Shown: positions 17,600-28,774 of the stretch, one piece after another
How the letters are laid out: each line of letters starts with the position of its first letter
How positions within the stretch are numbered: position 1 is the first letter of the stretch
From: Ancistrus triradiatus
Lineage: Eukaryota; Chordata; Actinopteri; Siluriformes; Loricariidae
Direction of reading: 5' to 3'
Assembly (NCBI GenBank): GCA_025084515.1
Contig: JAJAGP010000768.1
Location: 1 to 64,000 of the forward strand
DNA length: 64,000 bases
Translations under genes and position numbers: made by a program
Notes under the pieces: model-generated
What the model saw: only the letters and a program-made list of their open reading frames with translations
Told to the model about the DNA's origin: nothing
Databases searched by the model: none

Positions 17600-20590
17600 A
17601 CAGTAATAAAGTCAGAGTAAAGTTAGGACTACTAAACATTAGATCACTGGCGTCTAAAGCCTTACTTGTGAATGAAATGATCACAGATAATGGTCTTAGT
17701 GTACTTTGTCTTACTGAAACCTGGATGAGACCTAATGAGTTCGTAGGTTTAAATGAAGAAGTTCCTCCTGGATATAGTTATATACATAAACCACATTCTA
17801 ATGGCCGTGGAGGAGGTGTAGCTACAATATATGACAAATGTATAGACCTTAATATAAAAACGACTTGCATGCCTAACTCCTTTGAATTACTTGTAGCTGA
17901 TGTAGTTAATCAAACATCATCGAATAAAAAACCTACCTTGTTTATGCTCTTTACAATTTATCGGCCCCCTGGTCCTTACTCTGAGTTTCTACAAGAGTTT
18001 GCAGACTTTATTTCTAAATTACTACTAACAACTGATAAGGCTTTAATTGTTGGAGACTTTAATATTCATTATGAAAACGAGCATGATCCTCTTAAAATTG
18101 CATTTGACTCCATTATAAAATCTATGGGTATCACCCAGAATGTACTAGGTCCTACCCACCCTGTAATCATACCTTAGATTTTAATACTAACACTTGGCAA
18201 TCGATATTGACAAGCTTGCTGTGATTATATAACCACAGAGTGTGGGCGCTTTTAATCTCAAATCTCAGAATCACTCTCTCCTACTATGTGATCTGTGTCT
18301 AACCAATAAGATTTGTTCAGTGCGTTGTCCTAAATCTAAACGTACTATTACGTCTGTCTACTGCAGCTGCTTTCACTGAATAACCTCCCAGAATTAATGA
18401 TCTTGTCACCAGTAGAGATACCCTGAACAAGAACAAGACTTGAACAGGCATCCCAATGGTTAGATTCTTTGCTACGCACAACCTTAGACACTGTAGCTCC
18501 AGTTAAAACCAGAATGATCAGGGATAAAAGGCTGGCCCTTGGTATAACAATCGTACACGTGCTTTAAAACAAGCTGCACGAAAATTAGAGCGCAAATGGC
18601 GACACACTACACTGGAAGTGTATAAGTTGGGCATGGAAAGATGCCCTTACGGTGAGAAAAATACAAACATGCCCTTAAAAAAAAATCTAAATCAGAATAT
18701 TTCTCAAAATTTTTGATAGACAGTAACAAGAATATCCAAGATTCCTCTTTGACACTGTATCAAAACTCACTGGGAATGCACCTGTTGCCAACCTGTTTTG
18801 GAACCTATTATACCGCCGTTGTATAGCGTAATGATTTCCTAACATTCTTTAATGATAAGATAGAAAAAATACGACGTGAAAGTCAGAATGTCCATCCCCG
18901 TAGCAAGCAGCAACTCTCCCTGAGGAACATGAGTGCTGAAGGCCTATCTAACAATGTTTTTTTACAACTACATTCCTTTAGTCCGATCTCCCAAATTGAA
19001 CTAACTAAATTAATTAGTTTGTTCAAATCCTCATCATGTCTACTGGACCCTATACAAACACGTTTACTTAAAGATCTAATCCCTGCCATTATAGAACCCC
19101 TACTTTACCATAATAAATTCATCCCTTAACCTTGGATACGTACCAAAGTCTTTTAAAATGTGCAGTTTATTAGACCCCCTGATTAAAAAACCTAATCTTG
19201 ATCCACTTGTGGCTATCTAACTATAGGCCAATATCTAACCTTCCTTTTATCTCTAAGGTTTCTAGAAAAAGTCCGTCTCCCAACAATTATGCTCTTATTT
19301 ACACAGAAATAATATTCATGAAACATTCCATTGTCAGGATTCAGATCTAACCACAGTACAGAAACCGCATTAGTTTAGGGTAGTTAATGATCTGTTAATG
19401 TCCTCCGATAATGGGATGTGTGTCTCTTTCCTTTTTCTTTTAGACCTTAGTGCAAGCATTTGAATACTGTAGATCATATATATTTTATTGAAAAGGCTAG
19501 AAAACACAGTAGGTATTAAAGGACTCGCACTCTCCTGGTTTGAAATCCTATCTGAGTGATCGCTCACAATTTGTCCTTGTAAATAACTCATGCTCGGATA
19601 CTAACAAAAGTAAAGTATGGCGTTCCCCAGGGGTCAGTGTTGGGACCGTCTATTATTTACTCTTTACATTCTACCCTTAGGTAATATTATTGATAAACAT
19701 GGAATTAGCTTCCACTGTTATGCAGATGACACACAGTTGTATATATCAGCCAAACCAAAACAAAATCCACAGACTCAGTAAGATTGAGGATTGTATTAAC
19801 GACATAAAAGACTGGATGTCGTGTAACTTTCTTCTACTGAATTCAGATAAAACTGAAGTATTACTTGTTGGTCCAAAGGCTACAAGGGAGAAGTTGACTA
19901 ATCTAGTGGTTAAATATTAACGCTTTCTCTGTGTCACCCCCCCAGCTCAGTAGTAAAAAACTTGGGTGTCACAATGGACTCAGACCTCTCTGTTCGATGC
20001 CACATATTAGTGACATCACCAGAGTTGCTTTTTTTCAACTGCGTAATATCACAAAAATAAGAAAATATACTTTCCGTTAATGATGCTGAAAAACTGATCC
20101 ATGCATTTAATAACTTCGAGTTTAGATTAACTCTGTATGCCCTTTTTTTTTGCTGTTTGCTCTGGTAGAATCCTTTAACAAGCTTCCAGTTTTGGTACAA
20201 AATGCAGCAGCACGAGTACTTACTAGAACTAGGAAGTTTTGACCATATTAGTCCCGCTTTCTAGTCCCGGTCTATCATCTTTGCACTGGCTGCCTATTTA
20301 AAATTTCGTACTGATTATAACTTTATTTTATTGCTAACCTATAAATGCGCTAACATGGCCTGGCACCACAGTATTTAAGTTAAACTAATTTCAGCACTAT
20401 AACCCCATCACGCTTACTTCGTTCACAAGGTGCAGGGTTACTTGTAGTCCCTAGGATTAAGAAAGTCACTGCAGGGGGAAGAGCGTTCTCATACATAGCC
20501 CCTCACCTTTGGAATAGCCTCGCTGTCACTGTTCGTGATTCAAACTCGCGCTCTTGATCTTCAAGTCCAGATTAAAAACACACTTATTTA
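17600..20590 (+). pseudogene. L2-like LINE ORF2 (endonuclease and reverse transcriptase), broken
   Basis: The apurinic-type endonuclease is readable at about 17615-18175. It has 'LGLLNIRSL', 'LCLTETWM' with the catalytic glutamate, 'GRGGGVA', and 'ALIVGDFNIHY' with the Asp-x-Asn pair. The frame stops at 18177, where other copies continue 'HTLDLI'. Downstream the RT is in many small frames: 'LISLFKSSSCLLDPIQT' (18929-19129), '[13 protein letters not shown]' and 'NFLLLNSDKTEVLLVGPKA' (19690-19920). C-terminal thumb fragments near 20400-20590 are also present. Numerous one-base indels are seen in 18200-20590. The enzyme would nick target DNA and copy its own RNA, but this copy cannot. Confidence 0.85.
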
Positions 20591-21430
20591 CTCAAGCCTT
20601 AGGGAGCCTTAAAACAATATTTGACATTTTTACAATGAATGTTTACTTAATATCATGTTTTTTAAAAACACATTTTTGTGTTTCTCTATTTCCGAGATGG
20701 CGCGGACACAAAAACCCCTAGTCTGGGTTTTGTGTCCTGAGGATGTAGCTCCACGGTTTTCTTCGCTTCAATGACAACACTTTCTCTTTTCTTCTGCCCC
20801 CAGCTTCTTAGGATGATAATTCCGCTGACAAAGTGACAACAGCTCTCCCTCACTGCCGCCCAGCGACGTGAGGATGAATTCCTTAGACCCGTGATACAGC
20901 TGACAACACTGCCTTTTCTCCTCATCTGCTGAACGTACTGTAATCCTCTGGTGACTCTTTCTGTTCCAGTCCTCATACCATTACTCAGGGGGTCCCCCAT
21001 CAGAGGGTAATAACCTCCGGGACACACAAAACTACAGTAACTCTTTCCACTTGGACTACCTGTTCATTCAAACTCATTCAAATCATAACTTTTATATGCT
21101 ATAGATCTTATTCTCTATTTTTTATTAGTTCAAATCATCTTAGTCTATATAATTATTCTATTCTAAATTTAAATAGGGTATTACTCTTTACATATACTCT
21201 TCATTATTGTATTTAACATCTAGGCTGCCCAAGGAGGATGGGTCCCCTATTTGAGTCTTGGGTCCTCCCAAGGTTTTCTTCCTATAAGGGAGTTCTTCTC
21301 CTTGCCACTGTCCGCCGCAGGCTTGCTCAACTAGGGCTTTGATCTAATATATTTTGTAAAGCTGCTTTGAGACAATGCTGTGTTGTAAAAAGGCGCTATA
21401 TAAAATATATTTGACTTGACTTGACTTGAT

Positions 21431-24180
21431 TATTTGTGGGCAATAACTTCTTGTACCCTTGTGGAGCAAACTAAGACCTACACTTTAATTGGATTAATGC
21501 TTTTTTAATTAAACTTTGTTAATTAAAATATATATTAATTAATTAAGAAATACGAGGCACACACCAAATCGATTAATGATAAATATAAATAATTCACTGG
21601 CCAATCTGGAAACCAGGAAAAAGAAACAACCTTGATCAGTCTAGTTTCTGAATAGTTGAATTCCCGAGTAGTTTTTTCTTCGACCTTTGAATGAATGAAT
21701 GAATGAGCTCTCAAAACCAGGCGGCAACTTCAAAAAAGGTTTTTATAAACAAGTTTATTAACACAAAACAAGGCAAAATACCACAGATTATCTAAGGTAA
21801 TAACGAGTGTATCACAGAGTTAAAATCATAAAATGACGATGAACATGTATGTATCACAGTATGGAGAAACAGGGATAATGGCCAGCGTACATCTTACAGT
21901 AAAATGAAATCAAAAACCAAGAAGTAAATCGAAACCAAGATGACTCTATGTAACTTATCGGTCGCATAATAAATTTACTAACGTTGCAATGCTACTGGTA
22001 ACCTTAATTAAGTTGAGTTGGGGAATAGTAATGGTAAATGACTTAGGCGTGAATAAGTCTATCTTTTGAAGCGTGGTTTTTTTAGCTTAAAACGCAACGT
22101 ACGATAGATCAGGGACCCAGAACAGCCACAACAGTGGTACTTGCCGATTTCTTTGTGAGGCTCACGCGAAGGAGAATGGAACGAAACCGGGGCCTCTGCC
22201 TGTCGTCCGACGTCACACATATAACGAAGCGGTAAAAATCTTCAGATTCTGATGCTCCTGTTCTGGCGGACTGTAAGATCTTGGCTATAGGCCTCCGTCC
22301 GTGTCTTCGGGTCCGGGTCTCCGGTCCGGGTCCCTTCGGTCCGTTGGATCACAGATGGGTTGAGGGCCTCACTCCGTTTTGGCTTTTTCCCAGCTGTTTG
22401 GTGATCAGGTTTTTTCCCTGACCTCGACTTGCGGGCGTGGGGGGCGACTCGATGGATCTGAAAATCTTGGGCACAACAATACAGGGTGGAGGTCAATGCG
22501 GCTGCTGTGTGCTGGTGGAGTACAGGACGCACATAAACTTCAAAACACACCACAGCGGAAAACGTGTGGGGAGGATCACAAAAAACATGGGGTGGTGGGG
22601 CGAGGGGGAAAAACACCGTAAGAGGTACAACTAGTTGGTGGATTCATCTTGGCCACAGATAAAGGTGGGTCGAGCACGTTTCTAAGCACGAGAACATGCT
22701 TCAACAAAACTCGGAAACTTGGATGGCAACAAAAATGGTCGAGCGTAGAGTCTGGTTTGGTCTTTTCTAGTTCACACGATACCGAACTACTTAAGACTGC
22801 TGTAGACACAGGAAAAACTTTAAAGTAAACGCAAAACTTGAGTGCAAAATGAATAATCAAAAACGTTACAAAAGAAAAACATAACACACATAAACACATA
22901 GAACTACACACGAATTTGAGTTTAACTTAACTTCTCGAGGTCGGTCGTCCCGGTTTGCTTTTGAATGCTCCCCGCTCAGGGGGCGGGACATAAGGAGTTG
23001 CCTTACTTAGCCAATGAGAAGCTGACTCCTCAATAAAGCTCTCCTATCTCGCGGTTTGCCTTATTTCACCATAAAGCCACAGACGTCTAACTTTGGATTA
23101 AATAATATTCCTACGTATCTAAAAGAGATTGAAAAGTATCACACAATAACCAAAAATCCTCAAAGTTTACAAGTTTTAGATGCAGACTTCGTTGTCGAGG
23201 TTTCGATGAATCAAAAGCCCTTGAATTGATAACTTTAGAACGAACATCGTTTAAAGCATTCTAACTACAGCGCAGGCATTTACTATACTTTTTAACTAAA
23301 CAATACTATGAATTAATACAAGCTGTATGGAAACGTACACATTGTAAATAAACTTCATGTGTGTTGTGTTGCACAAATTAATTAAAACCCGATCGATCAA
23401 ACACACATAGGCAAAAGTGGTTATTTCTATATATCATACTAAACCAGATAACTAAAGTATCAAAACAAAAACAAAAAGAAGAAAATTATACTAAACATCA
23501 ATCAAGTAGATATGAAGATACATAAATTCAGTAACATACATATGTATAATAATCTGTAATGGTGTGTGGATATAAAGAATATCCTTGATCCACTCTTTGT
23601 ATGAATCATTTAAATGTATTATAGCATGTTTGGACTTCTCAGGATCCAAATATTTTGGTTATGTAACTAAAAGGTTTCGAATGACGAGAAAACCGTTCCC
23701 AGAAAGAGTTGAAATACAATTAAAGTTTGTCTCTTAGAACAAAAGCTGAGTTCTCTTGGTTTTTTTTAAGAGGAAGCCGATAGGTTTCTTGACCGTTTGT
23801 TGATGTCGTAAATCTCCAGGGGTGCCTTTCTGTCTAGGCGCCAGGCTTGGGTGATAAGGTTTTGCAAGTAGAGGCTGTGATGACCAGAGTTTAACTATGG
23901 GAAAGAAAGTCGTTAATTTTTGCAAAAGCCAGAAAGACATTAAGAAAGCTTGGTGGTCTTGAAACGATTGAACTAAGATTAGCACATGGACTTAGTTCAT
24001 GATTGGAGATGTCGAAGTGTTATAGTTCTTGTTTGAACAGACGTCCAATTCCGTTGGAGTCAAAGGTGGGGGGGTTAAGATCTTGTCCAGATGTAGGGTC
24101 TTCTTGAATTCCAAGATGTTGTAAAGTTTACGACTTGGGGGAAGAAGGTAAAGAGAGGGAGATACAGCGATCACGCTACA
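21431..24180 (-). mobile_element. Repeat family X, most complete copy (X2), LTR-like
   Basis: On the minus strand the copy starts 'TGTAGCGTGATC' at 24180, preceded by a purine-rich 'AAGGACAAG'. It aligns with 39770-41825 along most of its length: 'ttcatcacagcctct', 'gaatcaaggatatt', 'atcgggttttta' and 'gaggccctcaac.catctgtg'. It has an inverted CCAAT box (ATTGGCTAAG) and a CCCGCCCCC GC box near 22975-23020. An AATAAA lies near 21767 ('TTAATAAACTTGTT'), followed by the terminal 'TGGTG' block at 21575. Promoter, poly(A) signal and terminal block in this order suggest a very long LTR plus leader of an unidentified retroelement. No pol genes are seen in any copy. A 124-codon frame (22242-22616) is not conserved in X3. 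Confidence 0.55.
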
Positions 24181-24415
24181 CTTGTCCTTGGTTGTATCGT
24201 TTGGAGAACGGTGATAATAAATATTGAATTAAATATTGAGTAACCATGCAATTTGTCTGCTTATCCAACATAGCATAACCATAAAAATCCACTTTTACAA
24301 TGTTTTAATAAATGGTTTATATAACATTTTGCAATTCATTAAGGAAAATGTTTTGCAAACCAGGTCATGAATGATATACTGTATGAACCAACCCCTCTAA
24401 AACTGCCAGAATATA

Positions 24416-25573
24416 CAGTGGTGCTTGAAGGTTTGTGAACCCTTTAGAATTTTCTATATTTCTGCATAAATATTACATAAAACATCATCCAAAAAACAAA
24501 AAATGATTACAAAAAAATCATCCAATATTACATATTAGTAAGTGGCAAAGGTATGCCATAATTTTCTGATATAATTCAGAATTCATTGTTCCATCAATGA
24601 TGGCAAGCCATCCTAGCCCAGATGCAGCAAAACAGGCCTAAACCATGATACTACCACCACCATGTTTCATAGATGGGATAATGTTCTTATGCTGGGCTGC
24701 AGTATTTTCCTTTCTCCTTTAACTATTTTCTTTTAAACCAAAATGTTCAATTTTGCTGTCACCTGTCCACACAGCTTTCTTACAATAGCCTTCTCTTTTG
24801 TCCACGCAAACTGCAGACAAGCAGCAGTGTTCTTTTTGGAGAGCAGTGGCTTTCTCCTTCCAATCCTGCTATGCACAACATTGTTGTTCAGTGTTCTTAT
24901 GATGGTGGACTCATGAACATTAACATTAGAGGATGTGAGAGAAGCCTTTAGTTGCTTAGAAGTTACCCTGGGGTTTTGTGTGACCTTGCTAACTATTACA
25001 CGCATTGCTGTTGGAGTGATCTTTGCTGGTCAACTACTCCTTTGGAGTGTAACAATGGTCTTGAATTTCCTCCATTTGTACACATTCTATGTGACTGTGG
25101 ATTGGTGGAGTCCAAGCTCTTTAGAGATAGTTTTGTAACCTTTTCCAGCCTGATGAGCATCAACAACTCTTTTTCTGAGGCCCTCAGAAATGTCCTATGT
25201 TCATGCCATGGTACTCTTCCACAAACATGTGTTGTGAAGAGCAGACTTTGATAGATCCCTGCTCTTTAAATAAAACAGGTTGCCCACTCACACCTGATTG
25301 TCATCCCATGGATAGAAAACACTTGACTCTAATTTCACCTTCAAATTAATTGCTAATAATAGCGGTTCACATACTTTTGCCAATCAATATGTAATATTGG
25401 ATCATTTTCCTCAATAAATAAATGACCAAGTGTAATATTTTTGTCTCATTTGTTTAACTGGGTTCTCTTTATCTACTTTTAGGACATGTGTGAAAATCTT
25501 ATTATGTTTTAGGTCATATTTATGCTGAAATATAGAAATTTATAAAGAGTTCACAAACTTTCAAGCACCACTG
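24416..25573 (-). pseudogene. Tc1/mariner element, family a (copy B)
   Basis: The ends 'CAGTGGTGCTTGAAGG' and '...CAAGCACCACTG' are inverted repeats, each flanked by TA. The transposase is on the minus strand. The readable part at 24733-25005 includes 'RVTSKQLKASLTSSNVNVHE' (second helix-turn-helix region) and 'LLSKKNTAACLQFA'. The frame shifts upstream and downstream of this. A deletion near 24495-24560 removes C-terminal transposase sequence. It is inactive. Confidence 0.88.
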
Positions 25574-25954
25574 TAGATAGGAATAAATCTGAAGGATCTA
25601 GTCATCATTTTAATTTGCTCAGTATATAAAAATGTGATGTGCAGAAAACTTAAACCAAAAAGCAAAATCTTCCTTCCTTCCCATTGTTCTGATTTCACTT
25701 GATTTCTTCTTCAGAAAACGATCAACATGATTTTTTTTTTTGAGAAGTAAATGTTCAATCTGTGTCAGAAGTGAATGTAACCCACTTAGACAATTAACAC
25801 ATTCATTTTGATTGTATAAAATTTGCATTTCTTCATACAGCCCCAAATCAGGAAAAGTAGGATAGTGCGGAAACTGCAAATTAAGTAAAAATGCAACGTG
25901 TCTTACATTGACTTTAATTTTATTGCAGACACTATGAATCCAAGATATTTAATG
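25574..25954. other. No recognised feature
   Basis: AT-rich DNA with an 86-codon minus-strand frame that has no recognisable motif. Confidence 0.45.
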
Positions 25955-26110
25955 TCTGGTCAGCTTCATTTCATTTGTTGACACACACCCATTTCTGCAT
26001 TTCAGGCCTGCAGCACATTCCAAAACAACATGGGATGGTAAAGCATTTACCACTTTATGTTGGCATTCCTTCTCACAACTTCTAAAAGATGTTTTGGCAC
26101 CATGGATAGC
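25955..26110. mobile_element. End fragment of an unclassified DNA transposon
   Basis: The sequence 'gtctggtcagcttcatttca' continuing to 'tttctgcatttcaggcctgc' matches, in inverse order, the right side of 46526-46885 ('ctgaaatgcaggaatggaca'). The partial inverted symmetry of the latter suggests terminal repeats. I recall this end from fish DNA transposons but cannot name the superfamily. Confidence 0.5.
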
Positions 26111-26234
26111 AAGTAATGAAGTGGTTCAGGGGTTATTCTGTTCCATTTTGTACCATTCTTCACCTTAAGATTTGTAATGATACGAGGTCATTTCAAAATT
26201 ATTTTTGTTTCGTTATGTTTTATATACTCAAAAC

Positions 26235-26771
26235 TGTAACGTCGTGAGGCGGAGGGGATGCAGGAGACGAACGCAGGGATTCAAAATACAAAAGCTTTAT
26301 TAACAAAAGGACAACAGAGGGAGACAGCGAACGGAAAGGGGCGATAACTGAAAACGGGTGTGAACATAAACGTGGCCGAGGCCGCAAAACGGGTGTGGAA
26401 CGACACCGAAAACAGGTAGGAAACAGAAACCACGTTGGGGGCGCAAAACGGGTGGAAATAAACCCAAACACGGAAGTGAACGAAAACGATCAATAATTAC
26501 CTGATGATGCGGGCAAGGACAACCAGAGAGAGCGTGGCGGAACGCGTAAGGACGCGAAACGAGGGGCGGCGCGTAGGAACACAACCGACATAGAAACCTC
26601 ACGATACCAAATGACGACATCAATAACCCGCGACCGGTCTCTCTCGCGGGCGCGCTTTTATTGGAAGCCTCACGGCTGAGCGCAATCAGCGCGATCGCCG
26701 TGGGGCTTCCCAATTGGTCAGTGCACGGCGCGCGACAAAACAGCCATGGCATTAATGTGAATGTGGTGACA
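26235..26771 (-). mobile_element. Solo LTR (L)
   Basis: The 537-bp unit starts TGTAACGTCG and ends GTGGTGACA, so on the minus strand it reads TGTCACCAC...CGACGTTACA. It has a minus-strand AATAAA at about 26300 and an 'AATAAAAGCGCGCC' TATA-like site at about 26655. Its base composition is markedly GC-richer than the flanks. No matching 5-bp duplication is seen (AAAAC on the left, CTATT on the right). It resembles LTR K at 9191-9758 in layout. Multiple overlapping minus-strand frames inside are not coding. Confidence 0.75.
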
Positions 26772-27185
26772 CTATTGCTACTATAACGTCCTTAACTATG
26801 CTGGGAAGAGTTTACACTTTTAGAAGTGAGCTTGGAATATGAACTGAAAAAGGAAATGGCTTTATTCAAGCTCCTGCTTAAAGTTGGAAGCATACAATTA
26901 TTTACAATGACAATAATTGCTGTAGTATTAAGATTTCACTTCACCAGAAAATAGGAACCTACCTCAAATGATGAACAACTGATAGATAGATAGCTATTAC
27001 TTCACCCCACCCAACTTTAAAATTATAAAATTAACTTTAAAACTAATACCATACTGATCCATATAAACTGCCATTGTGCCTTTATGGCATACAGAGCTGA
27101 AGTTGCTTCTGCATGGATCTACTTCAGAATTACAGTACTTAATGATGTTGGAAAGACCTAGATATAGCATATAATAGTATTGTAG
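26772..27185. other. No recognised feature
   Basis: Unassigned. A short GATA run is present at about 26980. Confidence 0.45.
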
Positions 27186-27300
27186 TCAAGATTGCTAGAG
27201 TTGAGTCTGAGCCAAGACCAAGACCAGGACACGTCAAGTCCAAGTCAAGATCAAGACTGGGAATGGCCAAGACCAAGAGGAGGCCTAGACCAGATTATTA
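27186..27300. repeat. 'CAAGACCAAGAC' imperfect minisatellite, left flank
   Basis: Degenerate CAAGACC/CAAGTC units. Similar GAGACCGAGAC-type sequence resumes at 33095, on the other side of LTR I3. The two may be halves of one pre-insertion repeat. Confidence 0.6.
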
Positions 27301-28774
27301 TTTTTATTCATCATACAAGATAAAGACAAAGATTTTATCTTTTTGTAAAGATAAAAAAAAGAAAATAGGAAAAAAATGTTTGTAATTCACTTGGTAATCT
27401 TGCAATTTTGCAAAGTCAGACTATTCAAAATGTGTGTATTGATTGTATTATGATCAAGAAGAGCAGTAACTTGTTTCTCCCTGTTAGAAAATCTGATTTC
27501 TGTTTGAAAGGATTGTTAACGTTCAATAACAATAGAAAAATGTTCAGCTTATTATCAACATTGCCTCAACCAGACACTCAGCTGGTCTCAACAACAATTT
27601 CCAAGTCTACCTGTTACGGGGGCTCACCCGTTTTTCCGACGCTAGGGGGCAGCGTTGGCTTTCTTTTCCTCAGGATTGAGACCCTGACAGTCAGCACGAT
27701 CACACAGGCATGATGAAGGCTGTGCGATCGCGTTATCATTATCACGTGCAGATCCAATCAAGCTGCACGTTTGCTTTATGGGCAACACCAGATGACTCGG
27801 GTATATCAGACCCATCCTGAGTTCAGTCGGTGTCGCACCATCCACTCGTGATGGAGGTACCATCGCCCATCGGAGCCCTCACCCGGCTCAAGTCAAGTCA
27901 AGTCAAGTCAGATCTATTTATATAGCGCTTTTTACAATGTAGCATTGTCTCAAAGCAACTTTACAAGTTTAGATTATCTCCTAATAACTACGTCCAATCC
28001 CAAATTGAGCAAGCCTAGGGCGACAGTGGCAAGGAAAAACTCCCTGAGTGTTATAGGAAGAAACCTTGGGAGGACCAAGACTCAAAAAGGGACCCAACCT
28101 CCTTGGGCGGCGTAGATGATATAAATCTAAGAGCGAAACTAAAGTCATGGAGTCAAAGTTCGAATAAAATGTCAAATATGCACATCGGCATTAAGTGGCC
28201 CGGGTATGATGGGGCTGGAGCTGATGACGGAAGCAGCTTGAGTGGAGCTGCAGCGGATGAACATCATGTGTGGGGCTGGAACTGGCACCGGAACACAGTT
28301 CGGAAAGAAAACAGAAAATGTAATTAGTTATTGATTAAGAGCACAGTGTCTATTAACAATCACTGATGCCATGTCAATCAACTGATACCATGTCAATCAC
28401 TGATGCCATGTGTGGCATGAGACCCCAGCAGCATTAGCTATAGCAGCATAGCTAGAAAGAGGAGAACTGTTAGGAACACACAGCCAAGAGGGATCACATG
28501 AGACACTGGCAACCCCACGGGAGGCAGAAGACAGCCAACGTCTCTGATCACCGTAAGACTCTTTGACTATGAACCACCAGCTCTGCCCTTATTCTAAGGC
28601 AAGGATGCACGAGTCAAGATCAGGACCGAAGCCCAGTTCAGCCAGACCGCCCACTCGACACTCCCGGCTAGTGGACAAGGCAGGCAGGCCAGACATGACT
28701 CCAGACTCCGGCCCCAGTGGACCCAAGCCATGCATCCTGGTCTAAATCTAGTCAAAAGCCTGCGCAAATAGGTA

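Larger units (their letters stand above)
16030..21430 (+). mobile_element. L2-like LINE, longest copy (L2-1)
   Basis: The element runs from a GC-richer 5' leader through ORF1 (16395-17474), ORF2 (about 17600-20590), and a 3' UTR with 'gcccaaggaggatgggtccc' and 'gctttgagacaatg'. It ends in a tandem TTGAC tail (21408-21430). Three other copies (27890, 35025, 47481, all minus) share the 3' UTR and tail. The 5' boundary is approximate: it is placed just after the ATT run. ORF1 and ORF2 each carry breaks, so the copy is dead, but its layout is complete. Confidence 0.85.

Noticed and set aside
22242..22616. 124-codon frame in X2
   Set aside because: The same region of X3 does not keep the frame, so coding is not supported.
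26220..26752. Three overlapping minus-strand frames up to 150 codons
   Set aside because: They lie inside a non-coding solo LTR with TGT/ACA ends and have no domain.
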